From CAVREM01 sp963728825 (GTDB lineage Bacteria; Acidobacteriota; Vicinamibacteria; Vicinamibacterales; CAVVIG01), in contig CAVSLA010000004.1 in NCBI GenBank assembly GCA_963728825.1, positions 558,001 through 622,000 on the forward strand: a DNA stretch of 64,000 nt. Direction: 5' to 3'. The notes under the pieces were generated by a model. The model saw only the letters and a program-made list of their open reading frames with translations. It did no database searches and was not told the DNA's origin. Shown piece by piece: positions 9,001 to 18,073 of the stretch (position 1 is its first letter; each line of letters starts with the position of its first letter). A program made the translations under genes and the position numbers.

Positions 9001-10048
9001 CCCTGACCGTTACGTCCGGCGTTCCGGCCTGCAATCCCTGGGACAGCTCACGCTGGTACGAATCCGCGAATTCACGCGCGAGCCGGAGGCGGTCTTCTGG
9101 GCGATCTTTTTTCCCATTCTCCTGACGGCCGCGCTAGGCATCGCCTTCGCGGGCGGGTCGGGCGATGTTCTCGCCGTCGTGACTTCGTCGCCGACGCTCG
9201 CGCGTGCGCTCGAAGAGGAGCCCGGCTTGTCGGTGCGGCAACTGGACGAAGCGGCCGCGCTGGCTGAGCTACGGACGGGGAAGGCAGCGCTGTTTGCCGC
9301 CGAAAGACCGGACGGTTCGGTCGTATATCGCTACGACGACACGAACCCGGAGGGGCGGTCGGCCCGGCTGCTCGCCGCCGACGCCGTGCAGCGTGCCGCC
9401 GGTCGCGTCGATCCGACGCCGGCCCGCGACGATCTCGTCCGCGAGCCGGGCAGCCGCTATGTCGACTTCGTGGTGCCCGGCCTGGTCGGCCTGGGAATCA
9501 TGAGCAACGCGCTGTGGGGGCTCGGCTTTTCAATCGTCGATTCCCGGCGCCGGAAGCTGATGAAGCGGCTGGTGGCCACCCCGATGTCGCGCGCGCACTA
9601 CCTGCTCTCGTTTCTGTTCTGGCGGATGATGCTCCTCGTCATCGAAGTCGGCGTGCCGATCGGATTCGGTGTGCTGGCGTTTGGCGTTCCGGTGCGCGGT
9701 CGACTCATCGACCTGGCGATCATCTGCGTGATCGCATCGCTGTCGTTCAGCGCGCTCGGCCTGCTGCTGGCCGCGCGGCCGCGAACCATCGAAGCCGTCT
9801 CGGGCCTGATGAACCTGGTGCAGGTACCGATGTGGATTCTCTCCGGCGTCTTCTTCTCGGCGCAGCGGTTTCCGGCGGTGGTCCAACCGATCATTCAGGC
9901 GCTGCCGTTGACCGCTGTCATCGATGCGCTGCGCGCCCACATGCTGCAGGGAGCCGGCGTCGTACAGGTCGCGCCGCAGCTCGGCACGCTGGTCGGGTGG
10001 CTGGTCGTGAGTTTTGCCCTCGCCTTGAAGCTGTTCCGCTGGCGGTAG
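8993..10048 (+). CDS. ABC-2 type transporter permease
   Basis: The membrane subunit of the exporter, 351 residues. One transmembrane helix is near the N-terminus (about 28-50, AIFFPILLTAALGIAFAGG). It is followed by a roughly 100-residue soluble loop and five helices from about residue 165 onward, which is the ABC2_membrane arrangement. The stretch FSIVDSRRRKLMKRLVATPMSR before the second helix is the coupling helix region common in this family. A GTG at 8990 precedes the ATG at 8993; either can serve. The gene overlaps the ATPase stop and is followed by about 150 bp without a gene. Confidence 0.93.
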   Translation: MSDPDRYVRRSGLQSLGQLTLVRIREFTREPEAVFWAIFFPILLTAALGIAFAGGSGDVLAVVTSSPTLARALEEEPGLSVRQLDEAAALAELRTGKAALFAAERPDGSVVYRYDDTNPEGRSARLLAADAVQRAAGRVDPTPARDDLVREPGSRYVDFVVPGLVGLGIMSNALWGLGFSIVDSRRRKLMKRLVATPMSRAHYLLSFLFWRMMLLVIEVGVPIGFGVLAFGVPVRGRLIDLAIICVIASLSFSALGLLLAARPRTIEAVSGLMNLVQVPMWILSGVFFSAQRFPAVVQPIIQALPLTAVIDALRAHMLQGAGVVQVAPQLGTLVGWLVVSFALALKLFRWR

Positions 10049-10200
10049 CGGCCGTCGAAATCCGTGAGTCCCTTACAACTGCGTCATCGCCCGAGCGGTG
10101 ACGAGGGCCCTCGCTGCGCCGCGCTGCCGACAACCGCGCGTAGCTGCACGTCGTACGGTTCCGGGAGAGTGGCCCCCGTGTTGCTGACCCATCCCGGTCG

Positions 10201-10788
10201 ATGTCCCTGCTGCCGATCGGTCTCACGGCGTTCCTGGTTGCCGTAGTGTTCTGGACGTTCAGCCGCTACAACCGCCTGGTCCGCTCCAGGAAGCGGGTCG
10301 ACGAAGCCTGGTCGGGGATCGACGTGCAGCTCCGGCGGCGCGCCAGCCTGATCCCGAACCTGGTGGAAGTCGTCAAGGGCTATGCCGAGCACGAGCGCGA
10401 GCTGTTCGAGGAGGTCGCGCGGGCGCGCGGGGCAGTTCAGCAGGCCGGCAATGCGGGACAGGCGGCGGTGGCCAACGACCTCATCGGCCAGGCCATCGGC
10501 CGGCTGTTCGCCGTCGTCGAAAACTACCCGCAGCTGCGGGCGTCGGAAAACTTCATGAGCCTGCGCGGCGATCTCGGGGACGTCGAGGAAAAGATCGCCT
10601 TCGCCCGGCAGTTCTACAACCGCAACGTCCTCGACTACAACACGCGGCTGGAGACCTATCCTGACGCGGTGTTCGCCCGGCAGTTCAACTTCACACCCGC
10701 CGAATTCTTTGCGGCCGACGAAGGCGCGCGATCCGAGATCCGGATGACGTTTACCCGCGCCGCGGCGTCAGGACTGAGCAATGTCTAG
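10201..10788 (+). CDS. LemA family protein
   Basis: A 195-residue LemA-type membrane protein. One N-terminal transmembrane segment (about 3-20) is followed by the family signature RYNRLVRSRKRVDEAWSGID and the helical run RRASLIPNLVEVVKGYAEHE. The rest is a helical bundle. LemA proteins have no settled biochemical role; they often sit beside M48 proteases or TPM-domain proteins, as here. The gene overlaps the following small membrane protein by 8 bases, and the M48 protease follows 23 bp later, so the three genes form one transcription unit. Confidence 0.93.
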   Translation: MSLLPIGLTAFLVAVVFWTFSRYNRLVRSRKRVDEAWSGIDVQLRRRASLIPNLVEVVKGYAEHERELFEEVARARGAVQQAGNAGQAAVANDLIGQAIGRLFAVVENYPQLRASENFMSLRGDLGDVEEKIAFARQFYNRNVLDYNTRLETYPDAVFARQFNFTPAEFFAADEGARSEIRMTFTRAAASGLSNV

Positions 10789-11005
10789 ACGAGTGCTGAT
10801 GATGGGCGCGATCGCCGCGGTCTTCATCGCGGCCGTGATCCTGAATCTGTCGCTGCTGGACATCATCACCGTCCCGGAGCTGCGCGACTCGCTGGGCAAG
10901 AGCCTGATGGTGATTGCGGTGAGCACGGTGGCGATCGTCCTGATGATCACCATCACCCGGATCGGCCGGCAGCCGCAGGATTCCAACGAGCAGTCGAAGC
11001 GCTGA
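10781..11005 (+). CDS. Small membrane protein in the LemA-M48 operon
   Basis: A 74-residue protein with two predicted hydrophobic segments (about residues 6-25 and 40-58) separated by a short polar loop (TVPELRDSLGKS), ending in a charged tail (QPQDSNEQSKR). I do not recognise the family. Its start lies inside the last codons of lemA, and the M48 protease begins 23 bp after its stop, so it is probably made together with both. It may be an accessory subunit or a substrate of the protease; this is inference from position only. Confidence 0.7.
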   Translation: MSRRVLMMGAIAAVFIAAVILNLSLLDIITVPELRDSLGKSLMVIAVSTVAIVLMITITRIGRQPQDSNEQSKR

Positions 11006-11028
11006 ACCGCCCCGTCATTCTGCCGCCA

Positions 11029-12258
11029 ATGTCGGAGTGCCATCCTCCGCTGCTCGTCTACAACCGGATCGATCACAACCGGACAGCGGGCCGGCTGTTG
11101 CTGGCGGCGTTTGCGTTGACGGCGCTGCCGGTCGTCTCGGCTGGCGCCGTCGTGCTGGTGCCAGTGGTCAGCGTTCTCGGCGGCATTGGTGCCTACGCCG
11201 TGTACGGCCAGGAGCTGGAAGCCAAGGTCGAGGCGCTCGATCAGGCGCTGCGGGCGACGACAATGCCGGCGCTGACCGAGCTGCCCCGCGAGGTCCTGGT
11301 GATCATCGGCGGTCTTCTCGCGGTGGCCACCCTCATCACGCTGGTCGCATTGATCGGCATCACCGCGTTCCTGATCGCCCGTTTCGGCGCACGCCTGATC
11401 CTTCGTCTCGCCGGTGCGCATCCGGCGAGCCGCGCACAGCATGTTGCCCTCTATCAAGTCGTCGAAAATCTCTGCATCGGGGCAGGCCTGCCGGTGCCCG
11501 GCATCTACCTGGTCGACTCCGACGCGCCCAACGCGTTTGCCACCGGACGGGATCCCACACGCTCGTCGCTGGTCGTGACGCGCGGTCTGCTCGCGCTGCT
11601 CGATCGACGCGAGCTCGAGGGCGTCATCGCCCACGAGGTGTCGCACATCGGCAACCATGACATCCGGCTGACGACCATGCTCTCCGCCGTGGTTGGCGCG
11701 CTCAGCCTGCCGCTCAGGTTCGTCACGACGCCGGTCGGGTGGGCGCTCGAGGCGCATCGCGCGGTCGGTTGGAGTGTGCTCCTGACCGGCGCCTGGGTGG
11801 CGTTGATGATCGGCTGGAGCCTGCTGACCGGAATCGCCGCTCTGGCGCGGGGCGAGCTGGCGGCGGAGCTGCCGCTCTTCCTTCGGTGGTGGGCCGTGCA
11901 CGCAATGCTGGCCCCCGTCTACGCCCTCGTCGTCGCGCCGGTCGTCGCTCTCGCGATACGACAGGCCGTGTCGCGGCAGCGTGAGTTCCTCGCGGACGCC
12001 GATGCGGCGCTGCTGACCCGCGACCCGGAAGGTCTGGCCCAGGCGCTCGCCAAGATCGGCGCGGCGAATGGACGACGGCTGCACGTTTCAGAAGCCACCG
12101 TGCATCTGTACATCGTGGATCCCGATGCCACATCGCTGCTGCACCGGATCTTTCCCTCGCACCCTCCACTCGCCGATCGAATCCGGCTGCTAACGCAAAT
12201 GGGCGGCGGCGCGGCGGAAGTCGCGCGGTTTCAGGCCACTAAACGCCGACACACTTGA
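11029..12258 (+). CDS. M48 family zinc metalloprotease (HtpX-like)
   Basis: A 409-residue membrane-integrated protease. Two N-terminal transmembrane segments (about 22-45 and 85-115) precede the catalytic region. The zinc motif HEXXH is present as HEVSH near residue 203, in VIAHEVSHIGNHD; a downstream glutamate in QREFLADADAALLT (about residue 320) is the likely third ligand. Two further hydrophobic stretches lie between them. The layout resembles HtpX and other M48 enzymes that act in membrane-protein quality control. It is the last gene of the LemA-small protein-M48 unit. The active site is intact. Confidence 0.92.
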   Translation: MSECHPPLLVYNRIDHNRTAGRLLLAAFALTALPVVSAGAVVLVPVVSVLGGIGAYAVYGQELEAKVEALDQALRATTMPALTELPREVLVIIGGLLAVATLITLVALIGITAFLIARFGARLILRLAGAHPASRAQHVALYQVVENLCIGAGLPVPGIYLVDSDAPNAFATGRDPTRSSLVVTRGLLALLDRRELEGVIAHEVSHIGNHDIRLTTMLSAVVGALSLPLRFVTTPVGWALEAHRAVGWSVLLTGAWVALMIGWSLLTGIAALARGELAAELPLFLRWWAVHAMLAPVYALVVAPVVALAIRQAVSRQREFLADADAALLTRDPEGLAQALAKIGAANGRRLHVSEATVHLYIVDPDATSLLHRIFPSHPPLADRIRLLTQMGGGAAEVARFQATKRRHT

Positions 12259-12289
12259 AAATTGCCGGCGGCCGTCACAGGATGCAGAC

Positions 12290-13020
12290 GTGTTCGGGAA
12301 GCATCCCGTCATCGTGGTGGCCGCGCTCCTCTTTACCGCCTGCGGCGAGGCGCAGCGCTCACCGGCCCAACCCTCCGCGATAGAGTGGACGAATTGCCCG
12401 TTCGAGCAAGCGGCCTCGATGCCTCGCGACTCCGGTGTGGATACCTCTCTGTTCCCGAATTTCGTGAAAACGGCAACAAGGGCAGGAGTCTGCGCATCGC
12501 GCTTGCTGTAACGCGGGCGGCGTCGAACGCGCCGTCACGGGACGCGATGGTATTCATCGCCGGTGGGCCTGGGATCACCGCGCTGAATCCCGAACAGATT
12601 CTCGGGCGGCTGGCGCCGGCGCTGGCCGACCGTCACGATCTTGTCGTGTTCGATCAGCGTGGCGCCGGCTATTCCGAGCCGCGCTTCTGCCGATCGCTGG
12701 CGGCAGATTATGCGCGGCTGGATGCTCTCGATCTGAGCGCGACGCAGCTTGCCGCCGGCCGGCGTGCCGCCGATGTCTCCTGCCTGGCCGAGATGAACCG
12801 GCTCGACTTGAATCCCGCCGCCGATACCACCGGCGCCGTCGTCCTCGACCTGGACGATCTGCGGCGGGCGCTGGGTTACGAGCGCTGGATCTTGATTGGC
12901 TCCTCGGTACGGCGGATTGGTGGCGCAGCGTGTGATGCGTGACCACGGCGATAGTGTCCGCGGGGCAGTTCTGTTGAGTCCGGTGACACACGACTGGCGG
13001 CCGCGCCCTGAACGGCCGGC
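12290..13020 (+). pseudogene. Remnant of a secreted alpha/beta hydrolase (TAP-like)
   Basis: The gene starts at GTG 12290 with a lipoprotein signal (VVAALLFTACG) and the N-terminal motif IEWTNCPFE. The match then moves to a second frame near 12396-12412, which carries SRLRCGYLSVPEF, the oxyanion region VFIAGGPG and VVFDQRGAGYSEP. It moves to a third frame near 12902, where the nucleophile elbow is split: IGSS in one frame and YGGLVAQRVMRDHG in the next, apparently through one extra G. The similarity stops near 13010, so the C-terminal half with the catalytic Asp and His is absent. Two frame changes plus truncation mark it as decayed. The family is exported proline-type aminopeptidase-like or esterase-like enzymes. 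Confidence 0.75.
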
Positions 13021-13038
13021 CACCAGACCCCGCCGACG

Positions 13039-14340
13039 CTACTGCGGAATGCGGATAGCGAGTGCGTGGGGATCGGCTCGCTCGACGCCGTTTACGTCGA
13101 CGTTGCTGATCGGCGCCACCGATTCGAACGACGCGTCGCGCCCGCTGGACAGAATCTTCAGCACGCCGACGCCCGGCGAGCTACCGGTGCTGACATGGGG
13201 ATCGGCGGTCAGCGGGTTCGGCCCCCGCAGCGTCATGAACGCGTGGCTGCCGTTGGGTGACAGCGCGAGGAGATCCGGCGTGGGATCCGTCGAGACCGAC
13301 CCGGCGAGAAAGATGCGATTGACGATCGTGTCGTTGCTCGTATCGACGACGAACAGGAAGTTACGGCCGCGGTCGGCAACCCAGAGGTACTTCAGGTGCT
13401 TGGTGAGCAGCGCGCCGTGCGAGTCGGCCTCGGCCACGTCCTCGCTGAACACGACGACTGGTTGCGGGACATTGGGTGGATTGGCCGCCGAATAGCCGCT
13501 GCTCGGAAACGCGTAGAGATCCGCCTCATGGAGGTTGGTCGGGGTGCCGCCGCCCGAATCGATGTACATCTTGCCCGGCACTTCGGCGCCGAGGCAGCCG
13601 TTCGGGTGCACGGTGTCGCGGTCGTACTCGGCAAGGATCTGCATCGGCGTGGTTTTGCCGTCGATGACGAACAGCCCGCCGCCGCGCAGCGTCACGAAGT
13701 TCAGGCGGCTGGTCGAATCTATCACCGGGCAGATCGGCGCGTTGTCGGGGCGGAGGGTCGCTTCCTGGCAGGCGAAACCATTCGGCGTCGTGCAGTTGGC
13801 GAGATCGACCCGCGCCGCGTTGTCCAGGATGAAGGTGTTCGTTGCGTAGTTCGTGTTGATCCGCTCGAACAGCTTGCCGTTCTGGTTCGCCACCGCAACG
13901 TATGTCTCATCGGGTGACGGAATCGCGAAATGGACCTGCCGCGCGCCGCCGGCCCCGACCGAGGTGCGCACGCAGTCGAGCGGCGAACGCGTCGCCGCAT
14001 TCAGGAACAGCACATGCCCGGAGGCAACGAAAGAAATGATGGCATGTGTCTGGGACCGGTTGATGGCGAGCATGTGCGGGCGCACCGGGTTGGCGCCGGT
14101 TTTCGCCAGGCAGAGTTCCGCCGCCGCACCGCCAAGATCGATCACTTCAGATGGAGTGTCGGCGGCGGCGTGGGCTTGTTCGAGATCGTGCCCCTTCCAG
14201 ATGTGGAGCCGCCCGCCGTAGGTGTCGCGCGAGTTCGACTGATCGATCGCCCAGACCTCGTAGGTGGGTGTTTCAGCCGCGTGCGCGCTGCCGCCGCCAA
14301 TGGCAAACGCGGCAATCAGAACTGACGACATATGACGCAT
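13039..14340 (-). CDS. Secreted beta-propeller protein
   Basis: A 433-residue exported protein. The signal peptide covers about residues 1-22 (LIAAFAIGGGSAHAAE). The rest reads as a seven-bladed propeller of the YVTN/lactonase-like superfamily, with blade motifs such as NRSQTHAIISFVASGHVLFLN, IPSPDETYVAVANQNG, LLTKHLKYLWVADRG and LALSPNGSHAFMTLRGPNP. Such folds bind ligands or partners and sometimes act as enzymes; no catalytic residue set is evident. The start may also be the ATG at 14331. It is convergent with the decayed hydrolase and divergent from the hybrid histidine kinase with about 220 bp between them. Confidence 0.8.
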   Translation of the reverse strand: MRHMSSVLIAAFAIGGGSAHAAETPTYEVWAIDQSNSRDTYGGRLHIWKGHDLEQAHAAADTPSEVIDLGGAAAELCLAKTGANPVRPHMLAINRSQTHAIISFVASGHVLFLNAATRSPLDCVRTSVGAGGARQVHFAIPSPDETYVAVANQNGKLFERINTNYATNTFILDNAARVDLANCTTPNGFACQEATLRPDNAPICPVIDSTSRLNFVTLRGGGLFVIDGKTTPMQILAEYDRDTVHPNGCLGAEVPGKMYIDSGGGTPTNLHEADLYAFPSSGYSAANPPNVPQPVVVFSEDVAEADSHGALLTKHLKYLWVADRGRNFLFVVDTSNDTIVNRIFLAGSVSTDPTPDLLALSPNGSHAFMTLRGPNPLTADPHVSTGSSPGVGVLKILSSGRDASFESVAPISNVDVNGVERADPHALAIRIPQ

Positions 14341-14562
14341 GTGGTCCTCCGGAGAGGTTGAAGGGGGAGGGCGACGGTATCACATCATCGGGTGGTCGAG
14401 CAGAGCGCGAATCCGGCTAAAAAGGCTGAGTTTGCGCAGATTTTCCGTCTGTTCGCATGGTCGTCCTGGATTCCAGCCCGGCATTTCCTACAATAGACGG
14501 GCTGCTGCCTTGATCCCAGTCCGGGCAGTCACTTACCGCAGGGATACCTGCGGGGGAGACCC

Positions 14563-16746
14563 ATGCTTCGGGCTGTGCCGCTCTCCGTCCAACTGGTCTT
14601 TACGTTCGTCGGCCTGATCGTGGGAACGACGGCCGCGCTGACCACGGCTGCGTTTACGTTTTCACGGGCAAGCCTCGAAGCGGAGGCGCGCCGCAACGTC
14701 GGCCTGGCAACGGAAACGCGCGAACAGGCCATCACCCAGCTCTTCAACCTGCGGCAGCAGCGCGCGGAAGGACTGCTGGCGAGCATGCAGTCACTGTGCG
14801 GCGAGCCCGCCGGACCCGGCCGCCTCGCGTGGGCACCCGACTGCGTGCAGACGCTCGTCAACGACTTCAGAGCCAGCGAGCGCGCCGAAGGTGTGCTGCT
14901 CACCTATCGCAACCGTCGGATCAGTCGATCCGGCGCTCCGGTCCAGTTCGGCGCACCCCCCGGCGACTCGCTCGCCCGGATCGTGCGGCGTGCCGATGGC
15001 GCGATCGAATACGTGTTGACTGCGACGATCGACGGCGCCGTGCTCACCACGCAGTTCGGACACCAGGAGGTCTGGGCGCTGTTCGAAGGCGGCGCCGGCC
15101 TTGGCCCGACCGGCGAGGCCTTCCTGGTCGATGCCGATGGTCAGTTCCTCACCGCGCCGCGGGCCGGGGCGTCGAGGGTCGTGCCGACGGACGCGGCGCG
15201 CGAGATTCTCCGCAACTGCGGCGCTGCCGCGGAAGAGATCGTCGACGTCGACTATCGTGGGATCAGGGCGATTCAGAGTTTCCGCCCGCTCACGGCACTC
15301 GCCGGCGCATGCATCGGCGCCCGCGTCGACTATGAAGATGCGCTGGCGCCGGCCGGGCGCCTGCGCGCCGATCTCGTCGGCCGCGGCGCCTGGTTCGTAC
15401 TGCTCGGCGCCGTGCTCTCGCTGGTCGCTGCCCACTGGATCGCTTCGCCGCTGCGGCGTCTGCTGATGTCGGCCCGACAGCTCCAGACCGGTCGATTCGA
15501 TCGTCCGATTCCGGTCGCCGGGCCCTCCGAAGTCCGGGCGCTCGGCCGGGCATTCAACGCGATGGGGAACGACCTCGCGGAGCTCGTCGCCAAGGAACAG
15601 GCGGCGCGCCGCGAGGCCGAGGCCGCCAATCGATCGAAGGACGACTTCCTGGCAGCCGTGTCCCACGAGCTGCGGACGCCGCTCAGCGCCATCCTCGGCT
15701 GGTCGCACATGTTGCGATCGCAGCAGTTGCCGCCGGATCGACTGCGGCACGGCATCGACGTCATCGATCGCAACGCGCGTGCGCAGCGTCAGCTGATCGA
15801 GGACCTGCTCGACGTGTCGCGCATCGCGGCCAACCGGCTGCGGATGGCGCGCGAGCCGATCAAGCTGGCCGACGTCGTCGAAGCGGCGCTCGACGCCGTC
15901 CGCCCGCAGGCGGCAGCCAAGGGCGTGGAAATCGAAACCGCTCTCGCCGACCGCGCGCCGGTCCTCGGCGACCCTCGTCGCCTTGAACAGATTGTGTGGA
16001 ACCTGGCCTGGAATGCTGTGAAGTTCACCCCCACCTCGGGCCGCGTGCGGGTGCAGCTCGCCCGGGTGAACAATGAAGTGGTCCTCTCGGTGTCCGACAC
16101 CGGCGTCGGCATCGCTTCGGAATTCCTGCCGCACGTCTTCGAGTGGTTCCGGCAAGGGGATGCGAAGTCGCAGAGTCAGGCCGGCCTCGGTCTCGGCCTC
16201 GGGATCGTGCGCCATCTGGTTCAGCTCCATGGCGGGAGTGTCGCCGCCGAAAGCGGTGGGGAAGGCCGCGGCGCAACGTTTACCGTCAGGCTGCCGTTTC
16301 ACGAACCGGGCGCCGGCGCGCCCAAGTGGACGCCCGATCACGACCGCGGCGACGACCTGACGACGACGCCGAAGCTCGAGGATGTCCGCGTGCTGGTCGT
16401 CGAAGACGACGACGACACGCGCGAGCTGCTGCGGGTCACCCTGGAAAATGCGGGGGCGCTGGTGGAAAGCGTGGCCACGGCGGCCAATGCGCGCCACGAA
16501 GTGTTTGCCGATCCGCCGGATGTCCTCATCTCCGACATCCGGATGCCCGAGGAGAGCGGCTACTCGCTGATTCAGTCGTTGCGCGCCGCCGGCATCGAGA
16601 CGCCGGCGATTGCCTTGACCGCCTATGCGCGCCGCGAGGACGCGGCGGAAGCAAAAGCGGCCGGCTTCCAGATCCATCTTCCCAAACCCGTGGATGCCGG
16701 CCGCCTGATCGATACCATTGCCCGCCTGCTGGCGCGTGCCAACTAG
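14563..16746 (+). CDS. Hybrid sensor histidine kinase/response regulator
   Basis: A 727-residue membrane sensor. Transmembrane helices at about 9-31 and 270-292 flank a periplasmic sensor of the CACHE type, with GPTGEAFLVDADG near residue 185. A HAMP segment (about 293-345) and a coiled coil lead to the HisKA domain with the phospho-accepting histidine in VSHELRTPLSAILGW (about residue 368). The ATPase domain follows, with NLAWNAVKFTP, SDTGVGI and GLGLGLGIV. The C-terminal receiver starts near residue 608 (VLVVEDDDD), with the phospho-aspartate in ISDIRMP (about 657) and a conserved LPKPV lysine. No separate output regulator is adjacent, so the final target lies elsewhere. Confidence 0.93.
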   Translation: MLRAVPLSVQLVFTFVGLIVGTTAALTTAAFTFSRASLEAEARRNVGLATETREQAITQLFNLRQQRAEGLLASMQSLCGEPAGPGRLAWAPDCVQTLVNDFRASERAEGVLLTYRNRRISRSGAPVQFGAPPGDSLARIVRRADGAIEYVLTATIDGAVLTTQFGHQEVWALFEGGAGLGPTGEAFLVDADGQFLTAPRAGASRVVPTDAAREILRNCGAAAEEIVDVDYRGIRAIQSFRPLTALAGACIGARVDYEDALAPAGRLRADLVGRGAWFVLLGAVLSLVAAHWIASPLRRLLMSARQLQTGRFDRPIPVAGPSEVRALGRAFNAMGNDLAELVAKEQAARREAEAANRSKDDFLAAVSHELRTPLSAILGWSHMLRSQQLPPDRLRHGIDVIDRNARAQRQLIEDLLDVSRIAANRLRMAREPIKLADVVEAALDAVRPQAAAKGVEIETALADRAPVLGDPRRLEQIVWNLAWNAVKFTPTSGRVRVQLARVNNEVVLSVSDTGVGIASEFLPHVFEWFRQGDAKSQSQAGLGLGLGIVRHLVQLHGGSVAAESGGEGRGATFTVRLPFHEPGAGAPKWTPDHDRGDDLTTTPKLEDVRVLVVEDDDDTRELLRVTLENAGALVESVATAANARHEVFADPPDVLISDIRMPEESGYSLIQSLRAAGIETPAIALTAYARREDAAEAKAAGFQIHLPKPVDAGRLIDTIARLLARAN

Positions 16747-16755
16747 GCGACCGTT

Positions 16756-17886
16756 CTAGCGGCGATCGACGTTGACCATCACCTGGTACTCTCCGGAGTT
16801 GTCCCCGAGATAGTCGTCGTTGACGCTGAGGAACAGCCGTCCATTGAGCGGTGCCCGGGCAATCGTCCGCCGGGCGCCAACCGCGAACGGCTCAGAGTTG
16901 CCGATCCGCGCGATCAGCGTGCCGGCCGGCGCCTCACGGACCAGTGCGCCAGGTGCGGTGCGACGCGCGCCGGCAGGTCCCGCCGAGTCGTTGCGATTGC
17001 CGCTCATCTGAATCGTGCCGTCCGCTTCGAAGGTGAGCTGGTCGCCGGCGCGAACCGTGATGCCGGTGTCGGTCCACCGGTCGATGGCGCTGACGGTGAT
17101 GAAGTCGCCGGCGGTGCCGATCGCCTCGCGCTGATCCGGTTCGTCGATTTCGAGCTCACGCCGCGTCAGCAGCCCATCGCGATTCACGTCACGGTCGTCG
17201 AAGGCACGGCGGTTGCCGGCCCATTCACGACGCGAGATCAGCCCGTCGCCATTCCGATCGAGGCCGTCGAATTCACTCGGGGCATTGAATTCGTTCGGGT
17301 CATCGAACGCGACCTCCGGCGCACCGGCTCCCATCCGAGCGTTCGCGACCGTGGCGCCGACGGTGCCCAGCGACACGTCGAGGGCCAGCGGGTAGGTCGG
17401 ACGTTTCTTGCTGACGGCAATCACCGCCCCGTCCTTGAGATAGCGCACGCGATCGTTCACGACTTCGATGCGAAAGACGTCGCCCGCGCGATATTCCGTG
17501 TCGCCGCCCATGTAGCGGCCGTTCTCGACGATGTCGGCCCAGCCATTGCCGTTGAACCGGATGCCGTGCTCGATGTCTTCGAACCGGGTGCCGCGCGTGC
17601 GCATCGACAGCCCGCCAAGCCAGTAGGTCCAGTCCTCGCCGACTCTGAATTCGACGAACCCGTTACGGCGATCGATCGTCTGACGCGACGTCGCGCCCGC
17701 GTCGCCACAACCATCGCAGCCGCGGGTCTTTTCAAGCGAGTTGCCGCGGACAGCGACGTTGACCTGGTCGGTCCAGGTGACGCGCTCCTGCGCGGCTGCA
17801 GAGGCGACCCACGTCATCATCAGCACTGCGGACGCGAGTCCGGTCATGCTCGAGCGTTTCGAGGCGGTGAGCTGTGAGGCCTTCAT
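16756..17886 (-). CDS. Secreted EF-hand protein with jelly-roll-type C-terminal domain
   Basis: A 376-residue exported protein. The signal peptide ends near residue 32 (WVASAAAQE). The first domain (about 35-185) contains EFRVGEDWTYWLGGLS and FRIEVVNDRVRYLKDGAVI, a beta-rich fold resembling concanavalin-like or SPRY-like carbohydrate-binding modules. Two EF-hand loops follow near residue 210: DRNGDGLISRREW and DVNRDGLLTRREL. The C-terminal part (about 250-376) has the features of a LecA/PA-IL-like module (TGITVRAGDQLTFEADG, GRLFLSVNDDYLGDNSGEY). I set the start at 17886 because AGGAGAT stands 6 bases before that ATG. Role unknown; calcium-dependent glycan binding at the surface is a reasonable guess. 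Confidence 0.78.
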   Translation of the reverse strand: MKASQLTASKRSSMTGLASAVLMMTWVASAAAQERVTWTDQVNVAVRGNSLEKTRGCDGCGDAGATSRQTIDRRNGFVEFRVGEDWTYWLGGLSMRTRGTRFEDIEHGIRFNGNGWADIVENGRYMGGDTEYRAGDVFRIEVVNDRVRYLKDGAVIAVSKKRPTYPLALDVSLGTVGATVANARMGAGAPEVAFDDPNEFNAPSEFDGLDRNGDGLISRREWAGNRRAFDDRDVNRDGLLTRRELEIDEPDQREAIGTAGDFITVSAIDRWTDTGITVRAGDQLTFEADGTIQMSGNRNDSAGPAGARRTAPGALVREAPAGTLIARIGNSEPFAVGARRTIARAPLNGRLFLSVNDDYLGDNSGEYQVMVNVDRR

Positions 17887-18073
17887 GGCGCCGATCTCCT
17901 TTTTGATGACCACAATCACATGGTGCGACCTGGCCGCTAGTTGGCTCGGCCGCGCCACTGGAGATCCGAGCAGAAAAGGTGCCAGCGATCGACAGACGGC
18001 TCGTCCGTACTTTGGGCAAAATCAGTGCCGCAACGAACCTCGCGCGCCCGTGTTCGGCTAGACTTGCTAGCAG

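Noticed and set aside
14791..16677. Long minus-strand frame (628 codons) opposite the hybrid histidine kinase
   Set aside because: Composition is Arg/His/Asp-rich as expected of antisense reading in GC-rich DNA, with no domain.
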